DNA from: Bacteroidales bacterium UBA4295
Lineage (GTDB): Bacteria > Bacteroidota > Bacteroidia > Bacteroidales > Paludibacteraceae
Assembly: GCA_002395805.1 (NCBI GenBank)
Contig: DGVB01000025.1
Coordinates: 1 to 64,000, forward strand
Direction of reading: 5' to 3'
DNA length: 64,000 nt
A program made the translations under genes and the position numbers. Below, one piece after another: positions 27,812 to 36,364 of this stretch (position 1 is its first letter; the number at the start of each line of letters is the position of its first letter). Below the pieces are notes generated by a model. The model ran no database searches. It was given only the letters and a program-made list of their open reading frames with translations, and was not told where the DNA came from.

Positions 27812-28507
27812 TTATTTATTTGTTTGTTCTCCATTATCTAAATATTCTTCCTTAAGTTCTCCCTTTTCATTGTTGATGCGCGAACAAAAACAAGAGCAAT
27901 TATGTATCGAATTTACAGATTGTTGGCCTTTCAGTTCTACAGCACATCTACATTGGCAAATTATTGGAGGAATAGCATTTCCTTTTATAACGCCTCCATT
28001 GCATAAAAAGTCATCCATTACGCATAGAAAATCCTCTATGAAATGGTTAGAAAGAGTACCAAAATAAGGTGTAAAAATAGAAATATGTTCACGGTAATGT
28101 ACGGCTTTCCCCAACAATTTTTCCGCTCCTCTTTTAGCCCCACGTGCTAAGTAAATATATTCGTTTGGAAGAACTATAGGAAACATGATAAATCCAAGAC
28201 GCAGTGCTGTATCATAAACTGTTAAATCTCCAATGCCTTTAATATTGGCAATCGCATTCCTCACATCATCATACAACACTTCAAAGTTATTATATTTAGT
28301 AGATAAAATTCGGGCTTTCTTTAGATTTTTCACAGCATAATTGATTGCTGCTTTCGATATGCAATATTGATGTGCTCCTTTGACACATTTACGGAGTATT
28401 CCTGTTTTATCACTTGGTTTAGCAAATGTGTAGTTAAGCACTCCATTCAGTTCATTCCAATGTCCTTGATAGCAACATTGATAATACACAGATAATAGTT
28501 TTTGCAT
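27812..28507 (-). CDS. Unknown protein with two CxCxC motifs
   Basis: 231 aa from the ATG at 28507 (a TTG three codons upstream is the alternative). No signal peptide is visible. The middle part includes a helix-hairpin-helix-like IANIKGIGDLTVYDTALRLG. The C-terminal part contains CQCRC and, about 20 residues later, CSCFC, which suggests a metal site. I do not recognise the family. The sequence is AT-rich and the gene ends 9 bp before the LRR protein gene, so it may be in the same transcript. Taken with the KilA-N and DUF2442 genes, it looks like part of an acquired segment. Confidence 0.65.
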   Translation of the reverse strand: MQKLLSVYYQCCYQGHWNELNGVLNYTFAKPSDKTGILRKCVKGAHQYCISKAAINYAVKNLKKARILSTKYNNFEVLYDDVRNAIANIKGIGDLTVYDTALRLGFIMFPIVLPNEYIYLARGAKRGAEKLLGKAVHYREHISIFTPYFGTLSNHFIEDFLCVMDDFLCNGGVIKGNAIPPIICQCRCAVELKGQQSVNSIHNCSCFCSRINNEKGELKEEYLDNGEQTNK

Positions 28508-29002
28508 AGTATTCAAAATTTAATATTTTTTTTCCTCCACTTTATTATTCGGCTTTCGGCATTCTCCATTATCAGATTTTTAAACTTGTTTCTATATTAT
28601 CCAAATCAAACTGGCGAGGCACTAACGAGAGAGAATCGAATCGGTACTATGTCGAGGTAATCTCGGACGTATATGCATACAAAAAAGCGGGACTGCAATC
28701 TTGCTGTTCCGCATTCTGAGGCTCTGGTATTGCCTTTTCACCCAAACAGCAACACTGAAGCCCACGCCGTATGCACAAATGCGCGCAACGTGCGCGTACA
28801 TTATTTACATACCAATGGGCATCTTGTGTCGCAATGTTTTGGGTGACGAATTTACCAGATTCCAGAATGCCAAAACAAAGCGCGTAAGACGCCTTTTTCA
28901 ATATGTCCTGTATTTACCCCCACCCGAAAGACATATACCCTCGGCGTGGACTAAATACTGCAAAACTTTCTTAGCCACAAGGGCACGATTCATTTTGCGA
29001 TG
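28508..29002. other. Gene-poor segment behind an orphan promoter
   Basis: No confident gene. A strong minus-strand promoter at 29003-29034 points into it. The only frame of note on that strand is 28647-28901 (84 aa, beginning MKKASYALCFGILESGK, Cys-rich, no recognised domain); a 107-aa frame on the other strand overlaps it. The first part of the predicted transcript has a TATGTC/GACATA pair, and near its end there is a CGAG/CTCG pair. It may be a non-coding RNA, a small-protein gene or a decayed repeat element; I cannot decide. Confidence 0.4.
28647..28901 (-). CDS. Possible small Cys-rich protein (doubtful)
   Basis: 84-aa frame, ATG start about 100 nt downstream of the orphan promoter's predicted start. 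It contains several Cys (CAHLC, CCC) and ends in TSEITST. No domain, no signal peptide, no clear ribosome-binding site. The composition is unlike ordinary proteins, so it could equally be part of a structured RNA or repeat. Included only because it lies in the right place and orientation behind a consensus promoter. Confidence 0.25.
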   Translation of the reverse strand: MKKASYALCFGILESGKFVTQNIATQDAHWYVNNVRARCAHLCIRRGLQCCCLGEKAIPEPQNAEQQDCSPAFLYAYTSEITST

Positions 29003-29034
29003 CAAAATTACACAAAAAAAATGACACTTGCAAA
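29003..29034 (-). promoter_or_regulatory. Orphan promoter
   Basis: On the minus strand TTTG (29034-29031), 20 bp with a T8 tract (29014-29021), TAATTTTG (29010-29003). It closely matches the valS promoter over 38 bp but is not followed by a convincing gene. Confidence 0.75.
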
Positions 29035-29117
29035 TAAATGTGCCATTTTTATAGATTTTTGTATTTTTACAGATTTATGTCACCGCTTTTTTACGCTGTC
29101 GGTGCCAGCGATATATT

Positions 29118-29372
29118 TTATGCCGGAGTCCCTACCTCATATAAATACTCCGGAGCAATGTCTAAGCGACCATCTTGCCAAGAAACAGTCCAACCATCTA
29201 ACTGAAATTGGCTGAACAATTGCTTGTCCTTAAGAGGCGCAAACAAAGGATGAGACGCAATAAACTCTTTCGCGTCAAACACTCGTTGCTCGCCATTAGA
29301 AAATGACAGAGACAAACGGTAATCGCCTAAATACTTGGCGCTATTTATCCAAATTGGATTCATATTAGTCAA
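29118..29372 (-). CDS. DUF2442 domain protein
   Basis: 84-aa protein of the DUF2442 family: short beta-strand start (AKYLGDYRLSLSFSNGEQRV), FDAKEFIASHPLFAPLKDKQLF and the ending TVSWQDGRLDIAPEYLYE. Family members are often next to a DUF4160 protein in what are thought to be toxin-antitoxin-like pairs; no DUF4160 gene is present here, so this copy is alone. The start could also be the Met four codons in. Confidence 0.85.
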   Translation of the reverse strand: MTNMNPIWINSAKYLGDYRLSLSFSNGEQRVFDAKEFIASHPLFAPLKDKQLFSQFQLDGWTVSWQDGRLDIAPEYLYEVGTPA

Positions 29373-29469
29373 AATGCGGAGGATTGTGCTCCGAGTTATA
29401 CATCGTTATAACTATTCCATAAAAACGACTGATTTCCGGCAATATGCGAACGTATTTTCGGTGGGACCC

Positions 29470-29498
29470 TTTTTATATTTTTCTCTTCTTTTTGTCCT
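29470..29498. repeat. 29-bp direct repeat, left copy
   Basis: TTTTTATATTTTTCTCTTCT and nine further bases, identical to 30324-30352. This copy lies just beyond the stop codon of the KilA-N gene. After the repeat both copies are followed, at different distances, by a related AACGTCA...ACGATGTTT stretch. Confidence 0.95.
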
Positions 29499-29527
29499 CC
29501 TGTTTAACGTCAGTGAGTGACGATGTT

Positions 29528-30403
29528 TTATGCTTTCAATATATGCTTACTTTCTACGTTTTCTAACACGGTCATTTGTTGGATGGCTATTTGGTTGAGT
29601 TTCTGGAGACGTTCTCCTTGTGGCAGACCTTCGTTGATGAATACCGCATTCAGGTTTTCCATGTTACTCAAGCAAATTAATTGGTTAATCGTTGCGTAGT
29701 CGCGTATATTACCTTTATCTTCAGGATGCGCATCACGCCATTCTTTTGCTGTCATTCCAAACAAAGCCACATTGAGCACGTCAGCTTCGTTAGCATAAAT
29801 CAGCGAACGATGGTATGCATCAATCTCCTGCGGAATAAGGTGTTCCTTAATCGCGTCTGTATGAATATGATAGTTGATTTTTGCCAACTCTCGCTTTGCC
29901 GACCATCCAAGAGCCTCTTGTTTTTCTTGTTGTAATTGCTGATACTCCTTGACTAACAAAAGTTGGAAACGCGGGCTAATCCACATTCCAAAATGATATG
30001 CAATATCTTTGTGGGCATATGTTCCTCCGTATCGTCCGGCCTTTGCTACAATACCTATAGCGTGCGTGCGCTCAATCCATGTTTTCGTAGACAATACAAA
30101 ATTATTGCTGCCTGCCATATTTCTAATTGTACCGAATTCGGTATAATTAAAATTAGGATTATACAACGCTTCCCATTCTCCCAAATACTCTATCGTATTC
30201 TTTAGACTCATCCATTTGAAGATGATATGCTCTTGTAATTGGCTATGCGCCATATCCGTCAAAGAGATGTAATCCTCCTTGTTGACTGTTAGAATGGTAA
30301 TAGGGTTGTCCTGTATGTATGATTTTTTATATTTTTCTCTTCTTTTTGTCCTTCTATTTATCTTCCATTTTCGAACGCATCTCGTTCGCATCCTGAACGT
30401 CAC
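29528..30403 (-). CDS. KilA-N domain protein
   Basis: 291 aa. The KilA-N DNA-binding-type domain covers about 35-150 (DYISLTDMAHSQ, WMSLKNTIEYLGEWE, WIERTHAIGIVAKAGRYGGT, YAHKDIAYHFGMWISPRFQL). It is followed by a helical C-terminal part seen in Bacteroidetes KilA-N proteins (NYHIHTDAIKEHLIP, EADVLNVALFGMTAKEWR). Such proteins occur in phages, plasmids and genomic islands; exact function is unclear. The N-terminal Arg/Lys-rich residues are encoded partly by the right copy of the 29-bp repeat, so the true start may be further in. Confidence 0.85.
   Translation of the reverse strand: MTFRMRTRCVRKWKINRRTKRREKYKKSYIQDNPITILTVNKEDYISLTDMAHSQLQEHIIFKWMSLKNTIEYLGEWEALYNPNFNYTEFGTIRNMAGSNNFVLSTKTWIERTHAIGIVAKAGRYGGTYAHKDIAYHFGMWISPRFQLLLVKEYQQLQQEKQEALGWSAKRELAKINYHIHTDAIKEHLIPQEIDAYHRSLIYANEADVLNVALFGMTAKEWRDAHPEDKGNIRDYATINQLICLSNMENLNAVFINEGLPQGERLQKLNQIAIQQMTVLENVESKHILKA
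30324..30352. repeat. 29-bp direct repeat, right copy
   Basis: Identical to 29470-29498 and lying inside the first codons of the KilA-N gene, so that the two copies bracket almost the whole gene, 854 bp apart. Confidence 0.95.
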
Positions 30404-30681
30404 TATACGATGTTTGTTGTATTGAATAACGACCGCAAAAGAAGCTCATAAAGGGCTTATAATGGTAATCCTAGACTTTGCTTGAGATAATTACGTATAA
30501 TTTACTTATATTCAATCATATACAGAGATATCAAATTCGCGCAAAATCACCCTGTTTTGCCATTTCAATTGCCGTTTTTTTATGCTGCCGGTGTCTGCGC
30601 GCCTGTTCAATGTGGGTCAGGGACGATTTACATCTTGCGCTGCAAAATCACACAAAATTTTAATGAAAAAACGCGCGCGTA
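30404..30681. other. Non-coding spacer
   Basis: No gene seen. The stretch at about 30572-30600 (CCGTTTTTTTATGCTGCCGGTGTCTGCG-like) resembles 29086-29111, and both are near runs resembling promoters (GCAAAATCACAC, GCAAAATTACAC), suggesting copies of one degenerate intergenic element on either side of the DUF2442/KilA-N pair. Confidence 0.5.
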
Positions 30682-30713
30682 CTTGCGTATGTCAAAAAAA
30701 AGCAGTATCTTTG
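30682..30713 (+). promoter_or_regulatory. Promoter of the small membrane protein / acyl-CoA ligase run
   Basis: CTTG (30682-30685), 20 bp containing A8 (30694-30701) and GCAG, then TATCTTTG (30706-30713), 31 bp before the ATG. Confidence 0.8.
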
Positions 30714-30744
30714 CACGCAATTTTGATTAAAAGCATTTAAAGAT

Positions 30745-31164
30745 ATGAGTACAACAGGAAAAGTTATTACTTGGACCTCCGTGATCGTTGTTCTTGCGCT
30801 CGCGGGATTTATCTTTTTTAAGTTTTGCTTCGTTTATAGCGAGGGAGTCAATGAGGGAGACATCAATTATTTCCAGAAAGAAGGGTTTCTCTTCAAGACC
30901 TACGAGGGCAAAATGATTCAGACCGGTCTTAAATCGTCCAAGAATCAGGGCGCAATCCAGTCGAACGAATTTAAGTTCTCTGTGGTAGATGAGCGTGTGG
31001 CGCGCAAGATCGAGGAAGGATCAAACACCGGCGTCAAACTCCATTGGAAACGATACCTCGGTACGCTCCCTTGGAGAGGCAACAGCCAGTTTATCGTGGA
31101 TAGTATCTACAGCACTAATTCGGCTGCCAGAGTTGTCACTCCTATTCCCGTCACGGTAGAATAA
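30745..31164 (+). CDS. Small single-pass membrane protein
   Basis: 139 aa with an N-terminal membrane segment (about 9-31, VITWTSVIVVLALAGFIFFK) and a soluble domain outside. Conserved-looking parts are GDINYFQKEGFLFKTYEGKM and WKRYLGTLPWRGNSQF. I know of similar short proteins in Bacteroides, sometimes mislabelled as 6-phosphogluconate dehydrogenase, but no real function. It has its own promoter and lies 11 bp before the acyl-CoA ligase gene. Confidence 0.8.
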   Translation: MSTTGKVITWTSVIVVLALAGFIFFKFCFVYSEGVNEGDINYFQKEGFLFKTYEGKMIQTGLKSSKNQGAIQSNEFKFSVVDERVARKIEEGSNTGVKLHWKRYLGTLPWRGNSQFIVDSIYSTNSAARVVTPIPVTVE

Positions 31165-31175
31165 CTTTAATCATT

Positions 31176-32852
31176 ATGATGACCGAAGAAAAATACAATT
31201 TCGTTAAGATGTACGAGCGTTCCTTCCGCGAGAACTGGGACGCAGAGGCTGCTACCGATTATGGTACGGACGTCACCTTGACATATGGCCAGTTGGCTAT
31301 CAACATTGAGAAACTGCATATCCTCTTTAAAGAATGCGGTATCAGGAAAAACGACAAGATAGCCGTAATGGGCAAGAATAACAGCAACTGGATCGCCGTT
31401 TATCTGGCAGCAATCACATACGGAGCTATTATAGTTCCGATTCTGCAGGATTTCCGGGCCAACGATGCAATTCATATTATCAACCACTCCGGTTCGAAAC
31501 TGCTCTTTATCAGCGATATCAACTGGGAAGGCATAGATCTGGACCAGATACCCAAGGTGCTGGCGGTGGTTAGTCTCAACGATTGGCATCCGATCTCATT
31601 GGCTCTGGATCAGAAGAAGATTAATTATGACGCTATAGCGCAGAAATTCAAAGAGAAACATCCGGACGGCTATTGGGCCGAAGATGTTCATTTTGATGAG
31701 CGTAGTAATGAGGAGATTGGTTCTATCAACTATACCTCCGGCACTACGGGCTTCAGCAAAGGCGTCATCACGCCGCTCAATGCCTTAGCGGGCAATGTGC
31801 GGTATGGATTGGAGAGCGGTATCGCATTCAAAGGTTCGCGGTTCGTGACCTTCCTTCCGCTCGCCCATGCCTATGGCTGTGCGTTCGATTTCCTGTCCTG
31901 TCTGGCTGCCGGAGGCCATACTTGGCTTATCGGTCGTACTCCTTCGCCTAAGATCCTGCTGAAGGCATTTGAGGAGGTCAAACCGACGGTTATTCTCTCC
32001 GTGCCTTTAATACTGGAGAAGATATACAAGAAGATGATTGTGCCCCAGATCCAGAAACCGCCTGTAAGCTGGGTGCTCAAAGTGCCGTTCCTGGATGAAG
32101 TGGTGTGCTCCAAGATCCGCGAACAGCTGGTTCAGGCTTTCGGCGGCGAGTTCAGCCAGATGATCATTGGCGGTGCGCCTTTGAACCCGGAGGTGGAGGC
32201 ATTTCTGCATCGTATCAAATTCCCCGTCTCGGTGGGATATGGCATGACGGAATGTGCACCTTTGATTTGCTATACGCCGATTAATGAAGGTCCCCGCATG
32301 TATTCCTGCGGTAAGCCACTTGCAGGCATCATGGAGGTGAAGATTCTGGACCCGAATAGCGAAGGAATAGGAGAGGTGGTTGTTCGGGGAGAGAACACTA
32401 TGCAGGGATATTACAAAAATCCTCAGGCAACCAAGGATTCGTTCACAAAAGACGGATGGCTTCGTACGGGAGACCTCGGAATGCTGGACGAAGATGGTTT
32501 TCTCTTTATCAAAGGACGTTGCAAGACCATGCTGCTCGGACCTTCCGGTCAGAATATCTATCCCGAGGAGATCGAGGCGAAGATCAATAACATGCCGTAT
32601 GTCCTTGAGTCGCTCGTGCTGCAGCAGGAGGATAACCGCCTGGTGGCATTGATTTGCCCGGATTACAACGAAGTGGATGCCAGCGGCTTGACACGTGAGC
32701 AACTGGACGAAGCGATGGAGGAGGCACGCAAACAGGTGAATTCTGAACTGGCGGCATATGAGCAGATATCTATTGTCAAACTCTATCCGCATGAGTTCGA
32801 GAAGACTCCGAAAAAATCCATCAAACGATTCCTCTATACCTCTATGGTATAA
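31176..32852 (+). CDS. AMP-dependent long-chain acyl-CoA ligase
   Basis: ANL-superfamily adenylating enzyme, probably activating fatty acids (558 aa, length of the FadD/FAA type). The AMP-binding motif YTSGTTGFSKGV is at about 187-198; GYGMTECAPL is motif A5; TGDLGMLDEDGFLFIKGR is A7/A8; and the final Lys in EKTPKKSIKRFL is the A10 lysine. The exact chain length of the substrate is unknown. Confidence 0.9.
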   Translation: MMTEEKYNFVKMYERSFRENWDAEAATDYGTDVTLTYGQLAINIEKLHILFKECGIRKNDKIAVMGKNNSNWIAVYLAAITYGAIIVPILQDFRANDAIHIINHSGSKLLFISDINWEGIDLDQIPKVLAVVSLNDWHPISLALDQKKINYDAIAQKFKEKHPDGYWAEDVHFDERSNEEIGSINYTSGTTGFSKGVITPLNALAGNVRYGLESGIAFKGSRFVTFLPLAHAYGCAFDFLSCLAAGGHTWLIGRTPSPKILLKAFEEVKPTVILSVPLILEKIYKKMIVPQIQKPPVSWVLKVPFLDEVVCSKIREQLVQAFGGEFSQMIIGGAPLNPEVEAFLHRIKFPVSVGYGMTECAPLICYTPINEGPRMYSCGKPLAGIMEVKILDPNSEGIGEVVVRGENTMQGYYKNPQATKDSFTKDGWLRTGDLGMLDEDGFLFIKGRCKTMLLGPSGQNIYPEEIEAKINNMPYVLESLVLQQEDNRLVALICPDYNEVDASGLTREQLDEAMEEARKQVNSELAAYEQISIVKLYPHEFEKTPKKSIKRFLYTSMV

Positions 32853-32890
32853 TTGTGGGTATAATTGTGCATTGTGCATTGTGAATTGTC

Positions 32891-33640
32891 GTGAACCTCT
32901 GTATTGATCAAGGAAATAGCCGCACGAAAGTGGCGCTGATGACGGACGAAGGGAAGATGGTGAAGCATCTGATCTATAAATCCTTCTCGTCCGCGGACGT
33001 GGAGCGTCTCTTTGACCTCTACGATATCACGGATTCCATCATCTCGTCTGTCGTGGATATAGAGGCGGCTGTAGTCAATACCCTTCATCGCCGTTCACAG
33101 CATTTTGTGCTCTTTGATCATAATACACCGGTGCCTATTGTCAATCGGTATGACACGCCGGAGACACTTGGGCAGGATCGGCTCGCTGCGGCTGTTGGAG
33201 CTAAAACGCTATGCCCGGAAGAAAACCTTTTGATCATTGATGCAGGCTCCGCCATAACCTACGATTTCGTTTCCGATGAGGGAGAATATATGGGCGGTAA
33301 TATTGCACCGGGCGTTAAGATGAGGCTGACCATGCTGCAGCGAATGACCAAGAAACTGCCGCTGGTGGAGGTGGAGGAGAATGAGTTAATTCCGCTTTTC
33401 GGTACCAATACACGCGATGCTATCGCGGCAGGAGTGGTGCGGGGAATAGCATATGAGGTGAAAGGATATATGCGGACATTGGCGGAGAAAGTGCCCCATT
33501 TTCGTACCTTTGTTACCGGAGGGCATGCACCCTATATCCTCAATAATGTCCGCTCGTCCAGATCGGAGAAACGTGAACTGCGGCATGAGAAATATCTGGT
33601 GCTGATAGGATTGAATGAAATATTAAGATTTAATAAGTGA
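32891..33640 (+). CDS. coaX: Type III pantothenate kinase
   Basis: First step of coenzyme A synthesis. ASKHA fold: phosphate-1 DQGNSRTKVAL (residues 6-16), ETLGQDRLAAAVGA, phosphate-2 DAGSAITYDF and GGNIAPGVKMR. 249 aa, normal. The start is GTG; upstream is a TTGTGCATTG-type short tandem repeat (32855-32888). Stop and next start overlap as GTGA. Confidence 0.94.
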   Translation: MNLCIDQGNSRTKVALMTDEGKMVKHLIYKSFSSADVERLFDLYDITDSIISSVVDIEAAVVNTLHRRSQHFVLFDHNTPVPIVNRYDTPETLGQDRLAAAVGAKTLCPEENLLIIDAGSAITYDFVSDEGEYMGGNIAPGVKMRLTMLQRMTKKLPLVEVEENELIPLFGTNTRDAIAAGVVRGIAYEVKGYMRTLAEKVPHFRTFVTGGHAPYILNNVRSSRSEKRELRHEKYLVLIGLNEILRFNK

Positions 33641-34887
33641 AGAGAAGAGTAATATATAGAATAGCGTTGTTGATGGTTGTCCTTTCAACTTTCAACTTGC
33701 ACCTTGCCACTGTTTCGGCGCAGAATATGACGAGTTCGCCGTATTCGCGCTATGCGTACGGAGATATGAATGAGAATGTGCCTACTGCATTCCGCGCAAT
33801 GGGAGGAGTAGGCTTCGGTATGCGTAATAATCGCGCAATCAACCCTTCTCAACCAGCCTCTATCACATCTTGCGATTCGCTGACCTTTATGTTCGATGTA
33901 GCAGCAAGTGCCTGCTGGAGCCATTATCGGGATGCAGATGGCGTGCGCAACAAAGCGAACGGAAACCTCGAATACGTCACGATGCAGTTTCCTCTCTGGA
34001 AACAATGGATCGCCATGTCGGTGGGACTGCTGCCCTATAGTTCTGTAGGATACGATATCTCGCTGCGGGATTCGATTAACTCCGATTATCATTATACTAA
34101 ATCCTATGCCGGCGAAGGCAATATCAGCCAGGTCTATGGAGGTTTGAGTTTCAATATCTGCAATTGGTTCGCGCTCGGCGCAAATGTCTATTATATGTGG
34201 GGCGATCTGAGCCATATGCGCTCGGTTGTCTTTGACGAGGCGGGGCTGAATACTACTATCCAGTATGAGAATCTCTCGGTGAGCAATGTTCGTCTGCGCT
34301 ATGGCGCGCAGCTATTCCATACCTGGGGCAAACATACGGTGAACCTCGGAGCGATTTTTGAGAATAAGATGAAACTCAATAGCGAACTGGTGGTCATCGA
34401 GACCTCGACGGAAGATTCAATTCCTATGTTTGTGAATGGATGGCAACTGCCGATGGTATGGGGAGTAGGTGGCTCATATAACTGGGATAACCGCCTGACA
34501 GTGGCTTTTGACTACGAGAGACAGTGTATGGCGAGCGCTCTGTATAACGGCCTGCCGGGAAATGATCCGTTGAACGGACTCCAGGATAGAAGCCGCTATG
34601 CCTTTGGCGTAGAGTATCGCCATAACCCGATGGGACGTAAGTATGCCGAACGTATGCTCTGGAGAATGGGCGTCAATGTGCAAGACGAATATCTCGCAGC
34701 CGTTGGTGCTAAACGTATTTCCGCTTCCATCGGTATCGGTTTCCCGCTTTGGACAATCGGGACTGTCATCAATCTTGGACTGGAATATACCCATCGAGGC
34801 TCACCGGCCGGGCTGGAAGATAACGGATTGCGCCTCACAATTGGTGCTTCCATCGCTGAGAACTGGTTCTTTAAGCGCAAACTGTAG
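33637..34887 (+). CDS. Outer-membrane protein, FadL/barrel-like, unknown role
   Basis: 416 aa with a signal peptide (VLSTFNLHLATVSAQ) and a full set of alternating beta strands with aromatic girdles (for example VYGGLSFNICNWFALGANVYY), ending ASIAENWFFKRKL. It occupies the position after coaX where Bacteroides also has an outer-membrane protein. GTG start overlaps the coaX stop. The signal-peptide core matches the CTTTCAACTTTCAAC repeat seen elsewhere. Confidence 0.8.
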   Translation: MKRRVIYRIALLMVVLSTFNLHLATVSAQNMTSSPYSRYAYGDMNENVPTAFRAMGGVGFGMRNNRAINPSQPASITSCDSLTFMFDVAASACWSHYRDADGVRNKANGNLEYVTMQFPLWKQWIAMSVGLLPYSSVGYDISLRDSINSDYHYTKSYAGEGNISQVYGGLSFNICNWFALGANVYYMWGDLSHMRSVVFDEAGLNTTIQYENLSVSNVRLRYGAQLFHTWGKHTVNLGAIFENKMKLNSELVVIETSTEDSIPMFVNGWQLPMVWGVGGSYNWDNRLTVAFDYERQCMASALYNGLPGNDPLNGLQDRSRYAFGVEYRHNPMGRKYAERMLWRMGVNVQDEYLAAVGAKRISASIGIGFPLWTIGTVINLGLEYTHRGSPAGLEDNGLRLTIGASIAENWFFKRKL

Positions 34888-34888
34888 T

Positions 34889-34905
34889 TTGGCACGATAT
34901 TTGAA
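34889..34905 (+). promoter_or_regulatory. Sigma-54-like site before the TPR gene
   Basis: TTGGCACG, ATAT, TTGA, A, beginning one base after the TAG stop of the previous gene. Same -24/-12 pattern and the same single departure (A in place of the -12 C) as at 6108-6124. The gene it precedes also encodes an exported protein. Confidence 0.45.
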
Positions 34906-34948
34906 ACACTGAATACTGAACACTGATAACTTTAAAAAACATACAATT

Positions 34949-36364
34949 ATGAAACTGAAAACATTACTACTAGTAGCATTGGCAGCCGCAGTTCCGGCTA
35001 TGTCATTCGCAAAGAAGCCGAAAAAAGTATCGGAGGAGACTCCTGTTGAGGCGCAAGCCGCTCAGCCGGAGGAAGATCCCGTAATTACCGAGGAATGTGT
35101 GATGAATGTGTCGCTCTTCCATGAGTCGGTTAAGAACAAAATGTATGCAGATGCGTACGGACCTTGGTGGGAGGTTTATACTACTTGCCCGAATGCCAAC
35201 AAATCGATCTATTCGGATGGCGCTAAGATCGTAGAGGCACTCTATCAGGCTGCTTCTGATCCGGCTGAGAAAGAGCGTCTGGCTAAACTGGCTATCGAGA
35301 TGCAGGACAAACGTATCCGCTTCTTCGGCAATGACCCCAAATATCCGAAGGCTTATATCTTAGGCGAGAAGGGTTTGGCATATGTCGATTTCTTCGGAGA
35401 AACCAAACTGGCTGAGGCTCGCGAGTGTCTCCATCAGTCTGTAGTCGGTATGGGCAACAAGAGTAAAGTGATGGTACTGGTGAAACTTGTCGATGTTTCC
35501 TATGCCCTCTATAAACAAGATCCGAACGGCAAGGCTGAGCAGTTCATCGCAGATTATGAGATAGCCAGCAATGCGCTCGGTGAGCAAGCTGCGGATGCGT
35601 CAAACAAGAACGCAGAGATCGCCGGCAAACAGAAGGACTATGTGGATAATATCTTCGCTATCTCCGGTGCTGCTGATTGCGCCAAGTTGGATGAGATCTA
35701 CGGCGCTGTAGTGAAAGACAATATCTCCAACCTCGATATGCTTCAGAAGATCGCGAAACTCTATAAACGGGTTCGCTGCACGGAGAGTGAAGTATATTTC
35801 GCGGCTTGCGAGGCTGCGCATAAACTGCAACCTACCCAGGAGTCTGCTGCCGGATGCGCTTCCATGGCTGCGAAAAAAGGCGACTACGAGGCTGCTATCA
35901 ACTACTACGACCAGGCTATCAAACTGGCGATGGTAGAGGATGCACTGGAGGATGTAGCGGATTACCAGTACAATGCAGCGTTCTATTGCTATAACAACCT
36001 CAAGAAATACGCTGAGGCACGCAAGTACGCTCAGGCTTCTATCGCTACCCTCAGCGGTCTGGGAATGAATAAAGGTCAGGGTCGTTGCTACATTATCATC
36101 GGTATGTGCTACGCCGCTACCCGTCTCTATGGCAATGACGCCAAAGGCGCTATCCTGAATAAGACCGTTTACTGGGCTGCCGTAGATAAATTCTACAAAG
36201 CAAAACAAGTCGATCCGTCGGTTGAGGCACAGGCTTCAGAGTTTATCTCTACCTATAGCCGTTATTTCCCGACCAAGGAAGAACGTTTCGACCTGCCGGC
36301 TGAGTTCAGCGGTTCTACCTACTTTGTAGGAGGATGGATCGGTGAGACGACTAACATCCGATAA
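34949..36364 (+). CDS. Exported TPR-repeat protein
   Basis: 471 aa. Signal peptide ends at AMSFA. The body is all-helical with recognisable tetratricopeptide-like pairs (YEAAINYYDQAIKLAM, YAEARKYAQASIATLSG, AVDKFYKAKQVDPSVEA). Probably periplasmic; partners unknown. In Bacteroides a TPR protein lies between the coaX/outer-membrane gene and lptC, as here, so a role in envelope assembly is plausible. Its last 23 bases overlap lptC. Confidence 0.82.
   Translation: MKLKTLLLVALAAAVPAMSFAKKPKKVSEETPVEAQAAQPEEDPVITEECVMNVSLFHESVKNKMYADAYGPWWEVYTTCPNANKSIYSDGAKIVEALYQAASDPAEKERLAKLAIEMQDKRIRFFGNDPKYPKAYILGEKGLAYVDFFGETKLAEARECLHQSVVGMGNKSKVMVLVKLVDVSYALYKQDPNGKAEQFIADYEIASNALGEQAADASNKNAEIAGKQKDYVDNIFAISGAADCAKLDEIYGAVVKDNISNLDMLQKIAKLYKRVRCTESEVYFAACEAAHKLQPTQESAAGCASMAAKKGDYEAAINYYDQAIKLAMVEDALEDVADYQYNAAFYCYNNLKKYAEARKYAQASIATLSGLGMNKGQGRCYIIIGMCYAATRLYGNDAKGAILNKTVYWAAVDKFYKAKQVDPSVEAQASEFISTYSRYFPTKEERFDLPAEFSGSTYFVGGWIGETTNIR

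Noticed and set aside
28701..29024. 107-aa plus-strand frame
   Set aside because: It has no promoter on that strand, no recognised domain, and overlaps the minus-strand promoter and the competing frame.
29118..30403. Prophage
   Set aside because: KilA-N proteins occur in phages, but no integrase, terminase, capsid or tail gene is present in the segment.
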